Notes: generated by a model not told the origin, from the sequence alone. 64,000 bases of DNA from Paenibacillus radicis (ex Gao et al. 2016) (GCF_014641555.1 NZ_BMHY01000001.1:372001-436000), one strand, 5' to 3'; positions 1 through 8,283 are shown, counted from the first letter of the stretch. Numbers and translations: made by a program.

Positions 1-552
1 GCCCTGTTGTTCGTATTGTTCAGGGAAGCGGGCAACTCCGTTATGTTCACCTACGTCACTACTTTTCTCGGTACGATTTTGAACCGGAGCGCTTCCGCAA
101 TTGGTCTTATTATGCTGCTATTTGGAATTGCCGGAGCTATCGGCTCCCGTCTGGGCGGCTCCGCTGTAGACAAATGGGGAAGTGTGAGACTCATCTTAAT
201 CGGTATAGCTGCTCATATTATTGCGCTCGCTTTTCTGCCCCTGGCTATTCATAGCTACCCGCTCGCTATTGCACTCCTGGCTATGTGGGTGATGTCTATG
301 TTTATAATGGGCCCGGCCACACAAACCTACTTTATTGAGCGGGCGCCGCAGTCGACTAATCTCATTATCAGCTTGAATACATCTGTGACGCAGGTGGGCC
401 TTGCGGCTGGCGCTGGCGCCGGCGGAATGGCCGTAACGATGAACGCAACCGTATTGTACAATCCATGGGTAGCGAGCATTGCGCTATTGCTGTCATTGGC
501 CGCGGCAATCGTATCCATCCGCAAGAGCGCCGTTATGTTGATGCGTGGATGA
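1..552 (+). CDS. MFS transporter, C-terminal part (5' end outside window)
   Basis: The reading frame is open from the first base, so the N-terminus lies upstream of the window. The visible 183 residues form several hydrophobic segments separated by short charged loops. One loop, GSRLGGSAVDKWGS, resembles the conserved MFS loop between helices (G-x-x-x-D-R/K-x-G), which fits the C-terminal half of a DHA-type drug or sugar exporter. The substrate cannot be told from this fragment. The gene ends just before a strong hairpin shared with the convergent TetR gene, so it is not co-transcribed with what follows. Confidence 0.8.
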   Translation, partial: ALLFVLFREAGNSVMFTYVTTFLGTILNRSASAIGLIMLLFGIAGAIGSRLGGSAVDKWGSVRLILIGIAAHIIALAFLPLAIHSYPLAIALLAMWVMSMFIMGPATQTYFIERAPQSTNLIISLNTSVTQVGLAAGAGAGGMAVTMNATVLYNPWVASIALLLSLAAAIVSIRKSAVMLMRG

Positions 553-568
553 TAGAAATAATAACAAT

Positions 569-612
569 AAGCCATAATAAAAGCAGCCGCGGCTGCTGCT
601 CTATTATGGCTT
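569..612. terminator. Bidirectional terminator between MFS and tetR genes
   Basis: An 11-bp perfect arm (AAGCCATAATA / TATTATGGCTT) encloses a second GC-rich stem (GCAGCC-GC-GGCTGC). It lies between two convergent stop codons, with A-rich and T-rich flanks on both sides. Confidence 0.7.
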
Positions 613-629
613 GTTTGCTTAGCTTCCAG

Positions 630-1196
630 TTAGTGCGCAACGAGCTCTTTAGCTTGCCGTTTGCCGGATGATAGCAGGCTGTCGCTCAGTGCAGGATCGT
701 TGACTGACCGGGCCAGCACTAGCGATCCGACCATCGTGCTTAACAGTGCGCTGCCCGTGGATCTATCAATGCCGCCTACATCGGAGATAAATTGAATCAT
801 CCGTTCCAGCTCCTGCGTGTACACGTTGCGGACTTCTTCCGAGGAGCGGGATATTTCACTGGAGAGAGCCGGGAGAATACAGCCCATTTCCGTCCGGTCA
901 CGGTGATATTGGCTTAAATAATAATCAATCACCGCGTGGATTTTGGGTTCCTCCTTTGCTTTCTCGGCAGCCTCCCGCAAGTACGCTATCGTATCGCCAA
1001 TCGCATACCGGCATGCTTCGGCAACCAACTGCTCTTTATTGTCGAAATGCGAATAAAACCCTCCGTGAGTCAGTCCGGCTCCTTTCATAATAAAAGGCAC
1101 GCTTATGTCGCGGATACCGTTCGTTCGAAAGGCTTGGGCGGCACTTTCAATGATTTTGCCCCGAACTTTGATTTTATGGCCCTCAGGATAAGGCAT
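630..1196 (-). CDS. TetR/AcrR-family transcriptional regulator
   Basis: This is a 188-residue repressor. The N-terminal helix-turn-helix (about residues 12-55) has the typical TetR pattern, with an alanine-rich helix, then SVPFIMKGAGLTHGGFYSHF and the FxNKEQL segment that begins helix 4. The rest is the usual all-helical ligand-binding domain. I chose the ATG at 1196 because AGGAG sits about 8 nt upstream; an in-frame GTG or TTG further out lacks one. The gene is divergent from the flavoenzyme/efflux operon at 1370. The shared promoter region holds three copies of an AT-rich motif, so it probably represses both itself and that operon. The ligand is unknown. Confidence 0.88.
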   Translation of the reverse strand: MPYPEGHKIKVRGKIIESAAQAFRTNGIRDISVPFIMKGAGLTHGGFYSHFDNKEQLVAEACRYAIGDTIAYLREAAEKAKEEPKIHAVIDYYLSQYHRDRTEMGCILPALSSEISRSSEEVRNVYTQELERMIQFISDVGGIDRSTGSALLSTMVGSLVLARSVNDPALSDSLLSSGKRQAKELVAH

Positions 1197-1231
1197 CGCA
1201 ATCACTCCTGTCACTTACAATCTGCTCTTTT

Positions 1232-1353
1232 AAAATATTATAGTCATCATAATAAAACCTGTCAATTTGTCCGGCTTGTTGCTGCAAGGGATAAGCGGGC
1301 TATTGACGATTTTAAAATATGATGATTATAATATATTACGGTCATAATATTTT
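1232..1353. promoter_or_regulatory. Divergent promoters with repeated TetR operator candidates
   Basis: For the minus gene, TTGACA (1265-1260) and TATAAT (1242-1237) are 17 nt apart. For the plus operon, TTGACG (1303-1308) and TATAAT (1327-1332) are 18 nt apart. The motif ATGATGAYTATAATAT appears on the minus strand at 1250-1232 and on the plus strand at 1319-1337. A looser copy on the minus strand (AAAATATTATGACC) lies at 1353-1335. The copies overlap both -10 boxes, which is the expected place for TetR repression. Operator assignment is an inference. Confidence 0.65.
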
Positions 1354-1369
1354 GAGGAGGAATCAGTTT

Positions 1370-2758
1370 ATGAGTCAGCATGAAACGATAGACAATCTGG
1401 TCATCGGTTCCGGCCCGGGAGGGTACGTTGCAGCGCTGCGCTCTGCGCAGCTTGGGATGAAGACAGCTGTAGTTGAGCGCAATCAGATTGGCGGAGTATG
1501 CACTCACGTGGGGTGCATTCCGTCTAAAGCATTAATCGCCGAATCACATCGTTATCAGCTGCTCAATCAACGGAACAACGCCAATGATTCGTTAATTTTC
1601 GAAAGTGCACAGGCTTTCAAGCAAGGGGTTGTGAACAAGCAAGCTGGAGGTGTACGATTTCTGCTGAAAAATGCCGGCGTACAAATTGTAGAGGGGGAAG
1701 CCAGCTTTATTGATGAGCATACGGCTCTCATTAAAGGAGCAGGTTCCGAGCAGTATATTTCATTCAAGAATGCCATATTGGCGACAGGCTCTCGTCCGAT
1801 TGAGCTGCCTGCTTTGCCATTCGGCGGCCGTATTCTCTCTTCTACGGAAGCTTTATCGCTGTCGCATATTCCAGGCAGCTTAATCATTATTGGCGGCGGA
1901 TATATTGGTGTAGAGCTGGGACAGATGTATGCCAAATTCGGAACAAAGGTGACGATTCTGGAGGGGGCCGAACAGGCGCTTCCAGGATTTGAGCCGGAGC
2001 TTACTGCACCCGTGTTGAAGCAGCTTAAGGCAGATGGCGTAACGATCATAACCGGAGCAATTGCTTCGACTGCTGAGCAAACTGCGGATTCCGTAACGCT
2101 GCATTACTCGCAGAACCAGAAGCAGCAATTCATTCAAGCGGATTATGCGCTGGTGACCGTTGGCCGAAAACCAAATACGGACGGCAATTTGGGGCTGGAG
2201 CGTATCGGGCTGCCCGTTACAAGCAGAGGACTTATTGAGACGGACGAACAAGGCCGTACAGCTGTTCCGCATATTTTTGCCATCGGAGATATTACAGCGG
2301 GTCCTGCCCTTGCCCACAAAGCTTCCTATGAAGCAAAGGTTGCGGCAGAAGCGATTGCAGGCCAACCCTCGACAATTGACTATAAGGCAATTCCGCTCGT
2401 TATGTTCTCCGAACCGGAGCTGGCAAGCGTGGGCTTAAGCGAGACCGAGGCGAAAGCGAAAGGGATAGCGGTTGTCACCGGCAAATCGCCTTTCTCAATC
2501 AACGGCAGGGCGCTTGCACTGCAAGCGACTGATGGTTTTGTGAAAATTGTTGCGGATGAGGCATCCAAAGCGATCATCGGTGCGCAAATCGTTGGGGTAG
2601 AAGCTTCGACACTTATTTCAGAGCTGGCTTTAGCCATCGAGATGGGAGCGACAGCGGAGGATTTGGCGCTAACGATTCATCCGCATCCGACGCTTGGGGA
2701 AGTCATTATGGAAGCGTCGGAGCAAGCTGCAGGGAAACTAACTACAAACAAAGCCTGA
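1370..2758 (+). CDS. Dihydrolipoamide dehydrogenase-like pyridine nucleotide-disulfide oxidoreductase
   Basis: This is a 462-residue class I flavoprotein disulfide reductase. Visible motifs are the FAD site GSGPGGYVAALRSAQLG, the redox-active disulfide GGVCTHVGCIPSK (Cys44 and Cys49), the NAD(H) site GGGYIGVELG, the second FAD motif ending in AIGDI, and the interface motif HPHPTLGE (about residues 437-444), which supplies the catalytic His-Glu pair. All residues needed for lipoamide oxidation are therefore present. The ATG at 1370 follows GAGGAGG; a longer frame from 1319 lies inside the promoter. There is no E1 or E2 gene nearby. The gene instead heads a putative efflux operon, so the real substrate may not be a 2-oxoacid dehydrogenase complex. 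Confidence 0.88.
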   Translation: MSQHETIDNLVIGSGPGGYVAALRSAQLGMKTAVVERNQIGGVCTHVGCIPSKALIAESHRYQLLNQRNNANDSLIFESAQAFKQGVVNKQAGGVRFLLKNAGVQIVEGEASFIDEHTALIKGAGSEQYISFKNAILATGSRPIELPALPFGGRILSSTEALSLSHIPGSLIIIGGGYIGVELGQMYAKFGTKVTILEGAEQALPGFEPELTAPVLKQLKADGVTIITGAIASTAEQTADSVTLHYSQNQKQQFIQADYALVTVGRKPNTDGNLGLERIGLPVTSRGLIETDEQGRTAVPHIFAIGDITAGPALAHKASYEAKVAAEAIAGQPSTIDYKAIPLVMFSEPELASVGLSETEAKAKGIAVVTGKSPFSINGRALALQATDGFVKIVADEASKAIIGAQIVGVEASTLISELALAIEMGATAEDLALTIHPHPTLGEVIMEASEQAAGKLTTNKA

Positions 2759-2787
2759 AGCAATCAGGGAGAGGGAGAGAAATAATA

Positions 2788-3420
2788 ATGAAGGTCAAAA
2801 CGAGCATATATTTGATTCTAGCTGTTATTTTAATTGCAGGAGGTTCGCTGCTCGCTATCAAAGGAAGAGATGCTGTCACGCAAGCAGAGAATAGAAAACA
2901 AGGCATTCTTGAATCGGAGCAGACGGCTGTAAGATTTGGCGGCAATTCCGGTAAGATCATTGAGGTTGCAGCAGCACTAGGAGACACGGTTAAAAAGGGC
3001 GATTCGCTGTTCAAGATTCAGACAGCCGAAGGAAGCGATGTTGAAGTGGTTGCGCCGGAAGACGGACTGATTACGAAAATCGCAGCTGGCGCGGGCGAAG
3101 AGCTTGCGCAAGGAATGCCTTTGGCTGTTGTACAAAAGGCTGCCTATTACACAGATATCTACGTGCAGGAAAGCCAAATTCAAAAGCTGCAGCTCAACCA
3201 AAGCGTCAAGGTTCATTTTCCCAATGTGAAAAAACAGGAGGATGCCGAGGGTGTAATTTCTTCGATCGCTGCTGCTCCCCAATTCGCCAGTTTGCGAATG
3301 AGCCGTGAGAAGGGGCAAGCGGATCTAAGCATGTATCTCGTCCGGGTGGCGATAGCTTCAGATGCACAATTAATGCCAGGTATGACTGCAGAGGTGGATC
3401 TTGATGAAGTCGCTCATTGA
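2788..3420 (+). CDS. HlyD/biotinyl-lipoyl-like membrane-fusion protein
   Basis: This 210-residue protein has one N-terminal membrane segment (about 6-24) and then an extracytoplasmic part. A lipoyl-like hairpin is visible (GKIIEVAAALGDTVKKGDSLF, then EDGLITKIAAGAGEELAQG), followed by a beta-barrel (IQKLQLNQSVKVHFPNV). This is the core of adaptor proteins that work with ABC or RND exporters. It is short for the family because the coiled-coil hairpin is nearly absent, as is common in Gram-positive adaptors. It lies 29 nt after the flavoenzyme, and its stop overlaps the start of the permease gene, so the two should be translated together. Confidence 0.8.
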   Translation: MKVKTSIYLILAVILIAGGSLLAIKGRDAVTQAENRKQGILESEQTAVRFGGNSGKIIEVAAALGDTVKKGDSLFKIQTAEGSDVEVVAPEDGLITKIAAGAGEELAQGMPLAVVQKAAYYTDIYVQESQIQKLQLNQSVKVHFPNVKKQEDAEGVISSIAAAPQFASLRMSREKGQADLSMYLVRVAIASDAQLMPGMTAEVDLDEVAH

Positions 3421-4591
3421 GGAATGGAAGTATGCTGCGGGCAGCAAGTTTCTCGTTTCCATCTTTATAGGACCGATTATCGCAGCTGTATTTTTTGGCT
3501 TTATGTTCTCCCACAACCAAATTACCAAATCACCGGTTGTTGTTATCGATGAAGATCATAGCTCTTACTCACGGGAACTCATCTCGAAGCTGAATGCTTC
3601 CCCTTATATGAAGGTCACGAATGTGTTCGCAAGCCGAATGGAGCCTGAAACTTTATTAGCCAACGAGCAGGCTGTGGCGGTTATTACGCTTCCTTCCGAT
3701 TTGGAGCTGCGCCAGCTGCAGGGCAAGTCATCGAACATCGGAATCCTGATGGATAACACGATGCCCTCCGGATTAATGGGTATTCGAACCGCTATACAAG
3801 AGATCGTCACGACGGAAAATACGACGATTGCGATGACCCGCTTGGGCCAATCGGGGTGGGATGCGGATGCATCAAAGGGGCTGCTTGCTCCGTTATCGCT
3901 TCAGCAGCGCAGTTTGTTTAATCCTACCGCAAGCTATGTCGATTTTATGGTGCTTGGATTTGTAAATATTATTGTACTGATGATGACTACGACTGCCGCA
4001 GGGTCGGTTGCTCCGCGTCTCCGCAAGGAAGGCAAGCTGTTCGCGAATGGCGAATCACCGCTGCAGCTGTGGGTTCGGAGCGTGCCCTACGCGGTTCTTA
4101 GCGCACTCTCCCTGCTGTTAGCCTATGGACTATTGAAGCAAATCGGCGGAATGCGATTCGAAGCAGCGCCTTATATCTTTATTATTCCTTTGCTCATCTA
4201 TACGTTTGCCTTGTCGCTGCTGGGCATGCTGCTGGGCTACACGGCGAAAGATTCGTCCAAGGTGGGCCTAAGAACAAGCTTCGTCTTGTACCCCTCATTT
4301 CTGGCGACGGGGATTCAACTGACCCCGCTGGCGTTTCCTGCTTTCTTTCAAGTTACAGCATGGGCGCTTCCAATGAACTGGCTGAACCGCCTTATTCGCG
4401 GAATGGCATTCCGGGACGGGGCGCTCACCGCTTACGGCCGGGAGATAGGAGCGCTGCTAATTATTATTGGCACTGTTTCGCTAATAATCGGGCTGCTCGT
4501 CATCCGGGAAGCGCGCAAAGCGAAATTGCATGCGAAGCAGCAGCCGATAGATTCCGGTGTTGATCCCCAGCTCGCTCTTGCACAGGTGTAA
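3404..4591 (+). CDS. ABC-2 type transporter permease
   Basis: This 395-residue protein has the ABC-2 layout. One N-terminal membrane helix (about 15-35) is followed by a roughly 140-residue extracytoplasmic domain (VVVIDEDHSSYSRELISKLN onward). Five or so membrane helices occupy the C-terminal half. The ATG at 3404 has GAGGTGG 6 nt upstream and overlaps the preceding stop by 17 nt. No ATP-binding subunit is encoded in the operon, so it must borrow one or have a different energy source. With the upstream adaptor it probably exports a small molecule or lipid under TetR control. Confidence 0.8.
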   Translation: MKSLIEEWKYAAGSKFLVSIFIGPIIAAVFFGFMFSHNQITKSPVVVIDEDHSSYSRELISKLNASPYMKVTNVFASRMEPETLLANEQAVAVITLPSDLELRQLQGKSSNIGILMDNTMPSGLMGIRTAIQEIVTTENTTIAMTRLGQSGWDADASKGLLAPLSLQQRSLFNPTASYVDFMVLGFVNIIVLMMTTTAAGSVAPRLRKEGKLFANGESPLQLWVRSVPYAVLSALSLLLAYGLLKQIGGMRFEAAPYIFIIPLLIYTFALSLLGMLLGYTAKDSSKVGLRTSFVLYPSFLATGIQLTPLAFPAFFQVTAWALPMNWLNRLIRGMAFRDGALTAYGREIGALLIIIGTVSLIIGLLVIREARKAKLHAKQQPIDSGVDPQLALAQV

Positions 4592-4626
4592 GTCTTTCTT
4601 GTCCTGCAGAAGATTCGGCTGGAAAA

Positions 4627-4645
4627 CTATTCTATGATAGAATAG
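4627..4645. promoter_or_regulatory. Perfect 19-bp palindrome upstream of hydrolase gene
   Basis: CTATTCTAT-G-ATAGAATAG is an exact inverted repeat with one central base, 57 nt before the hydrolase start. No T-run follows, so it looks like an operator rather than a terminator. The cognate regulator is not identifiable here. Confidence 0.5.
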
Positions 4646-4701
4646 AAGCATAGTCTTGCAAGCAAGGCAGGGGGCTGTACGGCATCCGGAGAGGGGAAAG
4701 T

Positions 4702-5619
4702 ATGCTATTAATTAGAAGGATATTTAGAAACAAATGGATAATTGGAGCCCTTGGCATCGTATTTGTAGCCATACTCGCATTCTCCATCGCTTCTTATTTC
4801 TTGATCAATTCGGTTCCGGCCAAATTCGCAGCTGGCAGCATCGAAGCGAAGTATGCAGCGGCGGGTGCGCTTGAAGTGGAGACAGCCGTAATAACCGATG
4901 AACAAGGAGAGAATTTGTACAAAATCTACTATCCTTCATTACTGGATACAACCTATCCGCTAATTGCCTGGGGCAACGGAACGGGAGCGCTTCCGGCTAA
5001 TTATGACGGTCTGTTCCAGCATCTTGCCAGCTGGGGCTTCGTCATTATCGATACGTATAATACGACGACCGGAACGGGAAAAGAAATCGTAGAATCCATC
5101 ACCTATATGCTGGATGAGAACGATAACCCTGCTAGTCTATTCTATCAGAAGATACAAGCGGATCAGATTGCAGCAGCAGGCCACTCCCAAGGCTCAACTG
5201 GTGTTATCAACGCTCATAATCATTTCGAACGTGGTGCCGAAATCAAAACGGTTGTATCCATTGCCCTTCCAGAGCTGAAGTATTGCGATCCGGAAGATGT
5301 GTATGATACATCGGCAATAAAGGTTCCGTTCTTGGTTTTGGGAGGCACCCGAGATTTTATTATTTCTCCGTCCGATTCCAACAATTTAGCTGTTAGCGAC
5401 GCAAATCCGGATATCCCGGCTATGATGGCCATGGCGAAAGGAGCGGCGCATACTGCAATTGAGAAAGACGGTGGCCAGCATAGAGGTTATTTGACGGCCT
5501 GGATGAGGTATCGTCTAATGAACGATTCAGAGGCGATGGTTGCTTTTGAGGGCAAGGATGCTGAGATTGTTGTTAATAAGCGCTGGAAAGATGTCATGTC
5601 CAATGAGCAAGGAAGTTAA
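4702..5619 (+). CDS. Membrane-anchored alpha/beta hydrolase
   Basis: This 305-residue protein starts with one transmembrane anchor (about 12-36), followed by an alpha/beta-hydrolase fold. The nucleophile elbow is GHSQG (Ser162). An oxyanion-side loop reads AWGNGTGA. The likely acid is Asp218 (VLGGTRDF) and the likely histidine is His250 (KGAAHTAI). This pattern resembles the chlorophyllase/dienelactone-hydrolase-like and PET-esterase-like group, acting outside the membrane on esters. The start is supported by GGAGAGGGG just upstream. It appears monocistronic, with its own palindromic operator candidate and a terminator. The substrate is not predictable. Confidence 0.78.
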   Translation: MLLIRRIFRNKWIIGALGIVFVAILAFSIASYFLINSVPAKFAAGSIEAKYAAAGALEVETAVITDEQGENLYKIYYPSLLDTTYPLIAWGNGTGALPANYDGLFQHLASWGFVIIDTYNTTTGTGKEIVESITYMLDENDNPASLFYQKIQADQIAAAGHSQGSTGVINAHNHFERGAEIKTVVSIALPELKYCDPEDVYDTSAIKVPFLVLGGTRDFIISPSDSNNLAVSDANPDIPAMMAMAKGAAHTAIEKDGGQHRGYLTAWMRYRLMNDSEAMVAFEGKDAEIVVNKRWKDVMSNEQGS

Positions 5620-5649
5620 TCTCCGACCCATTCTGCTCCAGTGCCTACA

Positions 5650-5680
5650 GGCTGCCGAGAACATCTCGGCAGCTGTTTTT
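5650..5680 (+). terminator. Rho-independent terminator after hydrolase gene
   Basis: A 10-bp stem, GCTGCCGAGA / TCTCGGCAGC, with a 3-nt loop is followed by TGTTTTT. Confidence 0.8.
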
Positions 5681-5753
5681 ATATTCAGATCATTTCATGC
5701 ATCAACGCGTTAATAGAGAGTGAAATTACGATAAAGCTCTTGCAGTTTTCATG

Positions 5754-5805
5754 TTGACAAGACGATAAAAACTCATTAAAGTAGTGAAAGTGATAATCAT
5801 TATCG
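5754..5805 (+). promoter_or_regulatory. Sigma-A-type promoter with Fur box
   Basis: TTGACA (5754-5759) and a weak -10, TAAAGT (5777-5782), are 17 nt apart. They are followed by TGATAATCATTATCG (5791-5805), which matches the 7-1-7 Fur consensus TGATAATNATTATCA at all but the last position. This predicts iron repression of the following lipoprotein. Confidence 0.75.
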
Positions 5806-5831
5806 AGATAATGAAGGGGCGTTTTTATATT

Positions 5832-6746
5832 ATGAAAAAGACGAGTATAGTCGTCGTCATGTTAATGCTTATGTTAGTTGCCAATGCATGTTCAAGCGAG
5901 AGCGGACCTAAAACAGAGGAAGGTGAAGGGAAATCTGGAACCCGCCAATATGAGTCGGAGAATGGACCGGTTGAAATTCCAGCGGACCCTAAACGAATCG
6001 TTGCTTTGACCAATGCGCCGAACATACTGGCAATGGACGTTGATCTTGTTGGCGTCGATGAATGGACCAAGATGAATCCGCTGTTTACCGACAAGCTGGA
6101 AGGCGTAGCAACCGTTTCAGATGAAAAGCTGGAAGAAGTTCTGGCTCTGAAGCCCGATCTCATTATTGCGGGCTCTACGATGAAAAACCTCGATCAGCTG
6201 CGCGAAATCGCGCCTACGGTCGTCTATACATGGGGGAAGCTGGATTACTTGCAGCAGCAGCTTGAGATCGGCAAAGTGTTGAACAAGGAGAAGGAAGCCC
6301 AGGCTTGGATTGACGATTTTACGAGCCGTGCCAAGGCTGCAGGCGAGGAGATCAAGGCGAAAAACGGAGCAAATACTTCGGTATCCGTCTTTGAAGCCGA
6401 TTCACAAAATTTCTATGTGTTCGGAAACAACTGGGCGCGCGGAACTGAAATTTTGTACCAGGCAATGGGACTGCAAATGACGGATAAAGTGAAACAGGAT
6501 GCGCAAGGGCCGGGCGCCTACACGCTTTCGCTCGAACTGCTGCCTGAATATGCTGGTGATTTTATTGTGCTGAGCAGAAAGCAAGGCAACGAAAACAGTT
6601 TCATGCAATCCGAGGTTTGGAAAAAAATCGATGCGGTCAAAAACAATCGCGTCATTGAGATTGATACAGAAGCATCGACATATAGTGATCCTGTTACACT
6701 GGAAAATTTGCTGAAAATATTCCATGAACAATTTCTAGCCAATTAA
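5832..6746 (+). CDS. Iron-siderophore ABC transporter substrate-binding lipoprotein
   Basis: This 304-residue FecB/FhuD-type (cluster 8) binding protein has a signal peptide MKKTSIVVVMLMLMLVANAC with the lipobox cysteine at residue 20. The hallmark segments of the family are present: PKRIVALTNAPNILAMDVDLVGVDEW, then a second lobe with LEEVLALKPDLIIAGS and LREIAPTVVYTWG, joined by a long backbone helix (LEIGKVLNKEKEAQAW). The protein should capture a ferric siderophore or citrate-type chelate at the outer face of the membrane. The ATG at 5832 starts the signal peptide; the longer frame from 5784 begins inside the Fur box. No permease or ATPase follows, so it must dock on permeases encoded elsewhere, possibly the FecCD pair at 11.9 kb. 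Confidence 0.88.
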   Translation: MKKTSIVVVMLMLMLVANACSSESGPKTEEGEGKSGTRQYESENGPVEIPADPKRIVALTNAPNILAMDVDLVGVDEWTKMNPLFTDKLEGVATVSDEKLEEVLALKPDLIIAGSTMKNLDQLREIAPTVVYTWGKLDYLQQQLEIGKVLNKEKEAQAWIDDFTSRAKAAGEEIKAKNGANTSVSVFEADSQNFYVFGNNWARGTEILYQAMGLQMTDKVKQDAQGPGAYTLSLELLPEYAGDFIVLSRKQGNENSFMQSEVWKKIDAVKNNRVIEIDTEASTYSDPVTLENLLKIFHEQFLAN

Positions 6747-6775
6747 TAAGAGGCTGGGAGATGCAGGGTAAGGCT

Positions 6776-6818
6776 GAAACCCAATACCGAGAAGGTATTG
6801 GGTTTCGTCATGTTTTTT
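6776..6818 (+). terminator. Terminator after siderophore-binding lipoprotein
   Basis: A perfect 13-bp stem, GAAACCCAATACC / GGTATTGGGTTTC, with a 5-nt loop is followed by a T-rich tail ending in TTTTTT. Confidence 0.85.
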
Positions 6819-6963
6819 AGCTAATTTTAAAATGGTAGTAATAGGGAATGGGGCCGTTAGGCAGAACCTGCAGCGGATATTGATGGTACGGAAGCAAAGT
6901 GATCGTATAGCTTTGTCCGCCCGGCGGTAGTTTATCATGCTCATAATTACTTTGATTTCCAGT
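6817..6963 (-). pseudogene. Possible 3' remnant of a lost gene
   Basis: The minus strand carries a 48-codon open stretch ending in TAA at 6817-6819. It translates to a plausible protein tail (...NYEHDKLPPGGQSYTITLLPY, then PLQVLPNGPIPYYYHFKIS) and is stopped upstream by TAA at 6966-6964. There is no start codon or ribosome site. I read it as the C-terminal end of a gene whose body was deleted. I do not recognise the family. The 409-nt gap between 6746 and 7155 otherwise holds only the terminator and the next promoter. Confidence 0.3.
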
Positions 6964-7088
6964 TTATCGGCGGTAAAAGAAGGTACGCTATCGGCCTTAA
7001 AACACTGTAATGGTAAAGCTTTTCAGTTATTGATGAACAAAAAGATTCAATTCTGTGAAAACGTTAATCCTTTTGACCTATACAGCTG

Positions 7089-7097
7089 TGGTATAAT
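7089..7097 (+). promoter_or_regulatory. Extended -10 promoter for wall hydrolase
   Basis: TG-G-TATAAT is an ideal extended -10 element 58 nt before the start codon. A TTGACC lies only 13 nt upstream, too close to act as a normal -35. Confidence 0.55.
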
Positions 7098-7154
7098 TTT
7101 GCCCATCGGATATTTGTTGGGAGATCACACCAACTTGAACGCAAGGAGGTACAC

Positions 7155-8132
7155 ATGATCAGAGCAGGAAAGCCGTATATAATCGCCATCGTGTTGGCAT
7201 TGCTTGTACTTGGTTTTGGGCCGCAGTCCCTTGTACTCGCCCGGGAAGCCGCAGATGCGAATGACATAACGATTAAACTTGACGGCAAGAAGCTGACCGA
7301 TTCGGTCCGCAAGCTCGATGGAAGACTCTATGTGCCCGTCAACCGGATGGCCGAACTGTTCGGCGCTACGACGAGCTGGGATCAGGATAATGAAGAAGTA
7401 ACGATACATACTGCACTTAATGATAAAATTGTACTCGGAATCGGAGTGCCAACGGTCTATTTCAACGAAGACCGCTATCGGATGGAGGAGGCGCCATTCT
7501 CCTCGGACGGCCGAATTTTTGTTCCGTTGCGCCAGTTTACGGAAATGCTGCATGGGACGTTGAAGCTCAATGCAGAGGATGGCGTTGTGGAGCTGACCAA
7601 GGTGCAGCCTGCTGTTATTTCGTCAGAATACACGCTGGATGATATCAGCAAGGAATTTAGCAGCAGCAAGGCGGAGCTGTTGAAGCGGAATGGACTGGAT
7701 AGCAAGCAAGTCAAACCGGGTACGAAGCTCAAGGTTGTCGTTCCATCGGTATTGAGTCAGCCGGCGAAGCCGTTTACCGATGCCGATCTGCAGTTGCTTG
7801 CGAAGATTACGATGGTGGAAGCGGGCTATGAGTCCTATCAAGGACAGCTTGGCTTAGCGAACGTTATCTTGAACCGGGTGAAGGACAGCAAATTTCCGGA
7901 TTCTATTCGCGACGTTATTTATTCCGGAAAGCAATTTCCTCCTGCGCATAACGGCATTCTCGACAAGAGCAAGCCAAATGCCAGTGTCCTCCGCGCAGCT
8001 AAGGATGCGTTGAACGGCAAAAATAATGTTGAGAATGCGGTTTATTTCTTTAATCCCGACATCTCCAAAGGCTCATTTTGGTCGAGCCTGGACGTCATTG
8101 TTACGATTGGACATCATAGCTTTGCGAAATAA
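7155..8132 (+). CDS. Secreted SleB/CwlJ-type cell wall hydrolase with copper-amine-oxidase-like N-domain
   Basis: This 325-residue exported protein has a signal peptide (about 1-30). The copper amine oxidase N-terminal-like domain (residues about 37-148: IKLDGKKLTDSVRKLDGRLYVPV and FVPLRQFTEML) is a wall-associated module common in Paenibacillus exoproteins. A LysM-like linker follows (YTLDDISKEFSSSKAELLKRN). The C-terminal Hydrolase_2 domain (about 208-325) carries LLAKITMVEAGYESYQGQLG, in which the Glu is the expected catalytic residue, and ANVILNRVKDSKFPDSIRDVIY. The family hydrolyses peptidoglycan, classically spore cortex, although the N-domain here suggests vegetative or general wall turnover. 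The start is fixed by AAGGAGGT 6 nt upstream. Confidence 0.85.
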   Translation: MIRAGKPYIIAIVLALLVLGFGPQSLVLAREAADANDITIKLDGKKLTDSVRKLDGRLYVPVNRMAELFGATTSWDQDNEEVTIHTALNDKIVLGIGVPTVYFNEDRYRMEEAPFSSDGRIFVPLRQFTEMLHGTLKLNAEDGVVELTKVQPAVISSEYTLDDISKEFSSSKAELLKRNGLDSKQVKPGTKLKVVVPSVLSQPAKPFTDADLQLLAKITMVEAGYESYQGQLGLANVILNRVKDSKFPDSIRDVIYSGKQFPPAHNGILDKSKPNASVLRAAKDALNGKNNVENAVYFFNPDISKGSFWSSLDVIVTIGHHSFAK

Positions 8133-8144
8133 TTGCCACAAAGA

Positions 8145-8179
8145 GTGCGTACCGAGGTTTAACGGTACGCGCTTTTTTT
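8145..8179 (+). terminator. Terminator after wall hydrolase
   Basis: Stem GCGTACCG / CGGTACGC (8147-8154, 8163-8170) is followed by a run of seven T. Confidence 0.8.
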
Positions 8180-8283
8180 ATCCTGAGAAAAAAAGGAATT
8201 CATTTATGTTATATCTAAATAGAGTCATACAACAGGAATGAATGATACTTTTGCTGTCTAGTTAGTGGGAGGTAATGTAATCG

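Noticed and set aside
1370-2758. Mercuric reductase
   Set aside because: The fold is related, but there is no N-terminal heavy-metal domain, no C-terminal cysteine pair and no mer genes nearby. The HPHPT motif fits a dihydrolipoamide-dehydrogenase-like enzyme.
6937-7158. 73-codon plus-strand ORF before the wall hydrolase
   Set aside because: No ribosome site. It spans the hydrolase promoter and overlaps its start and a better minus-strand remnant.
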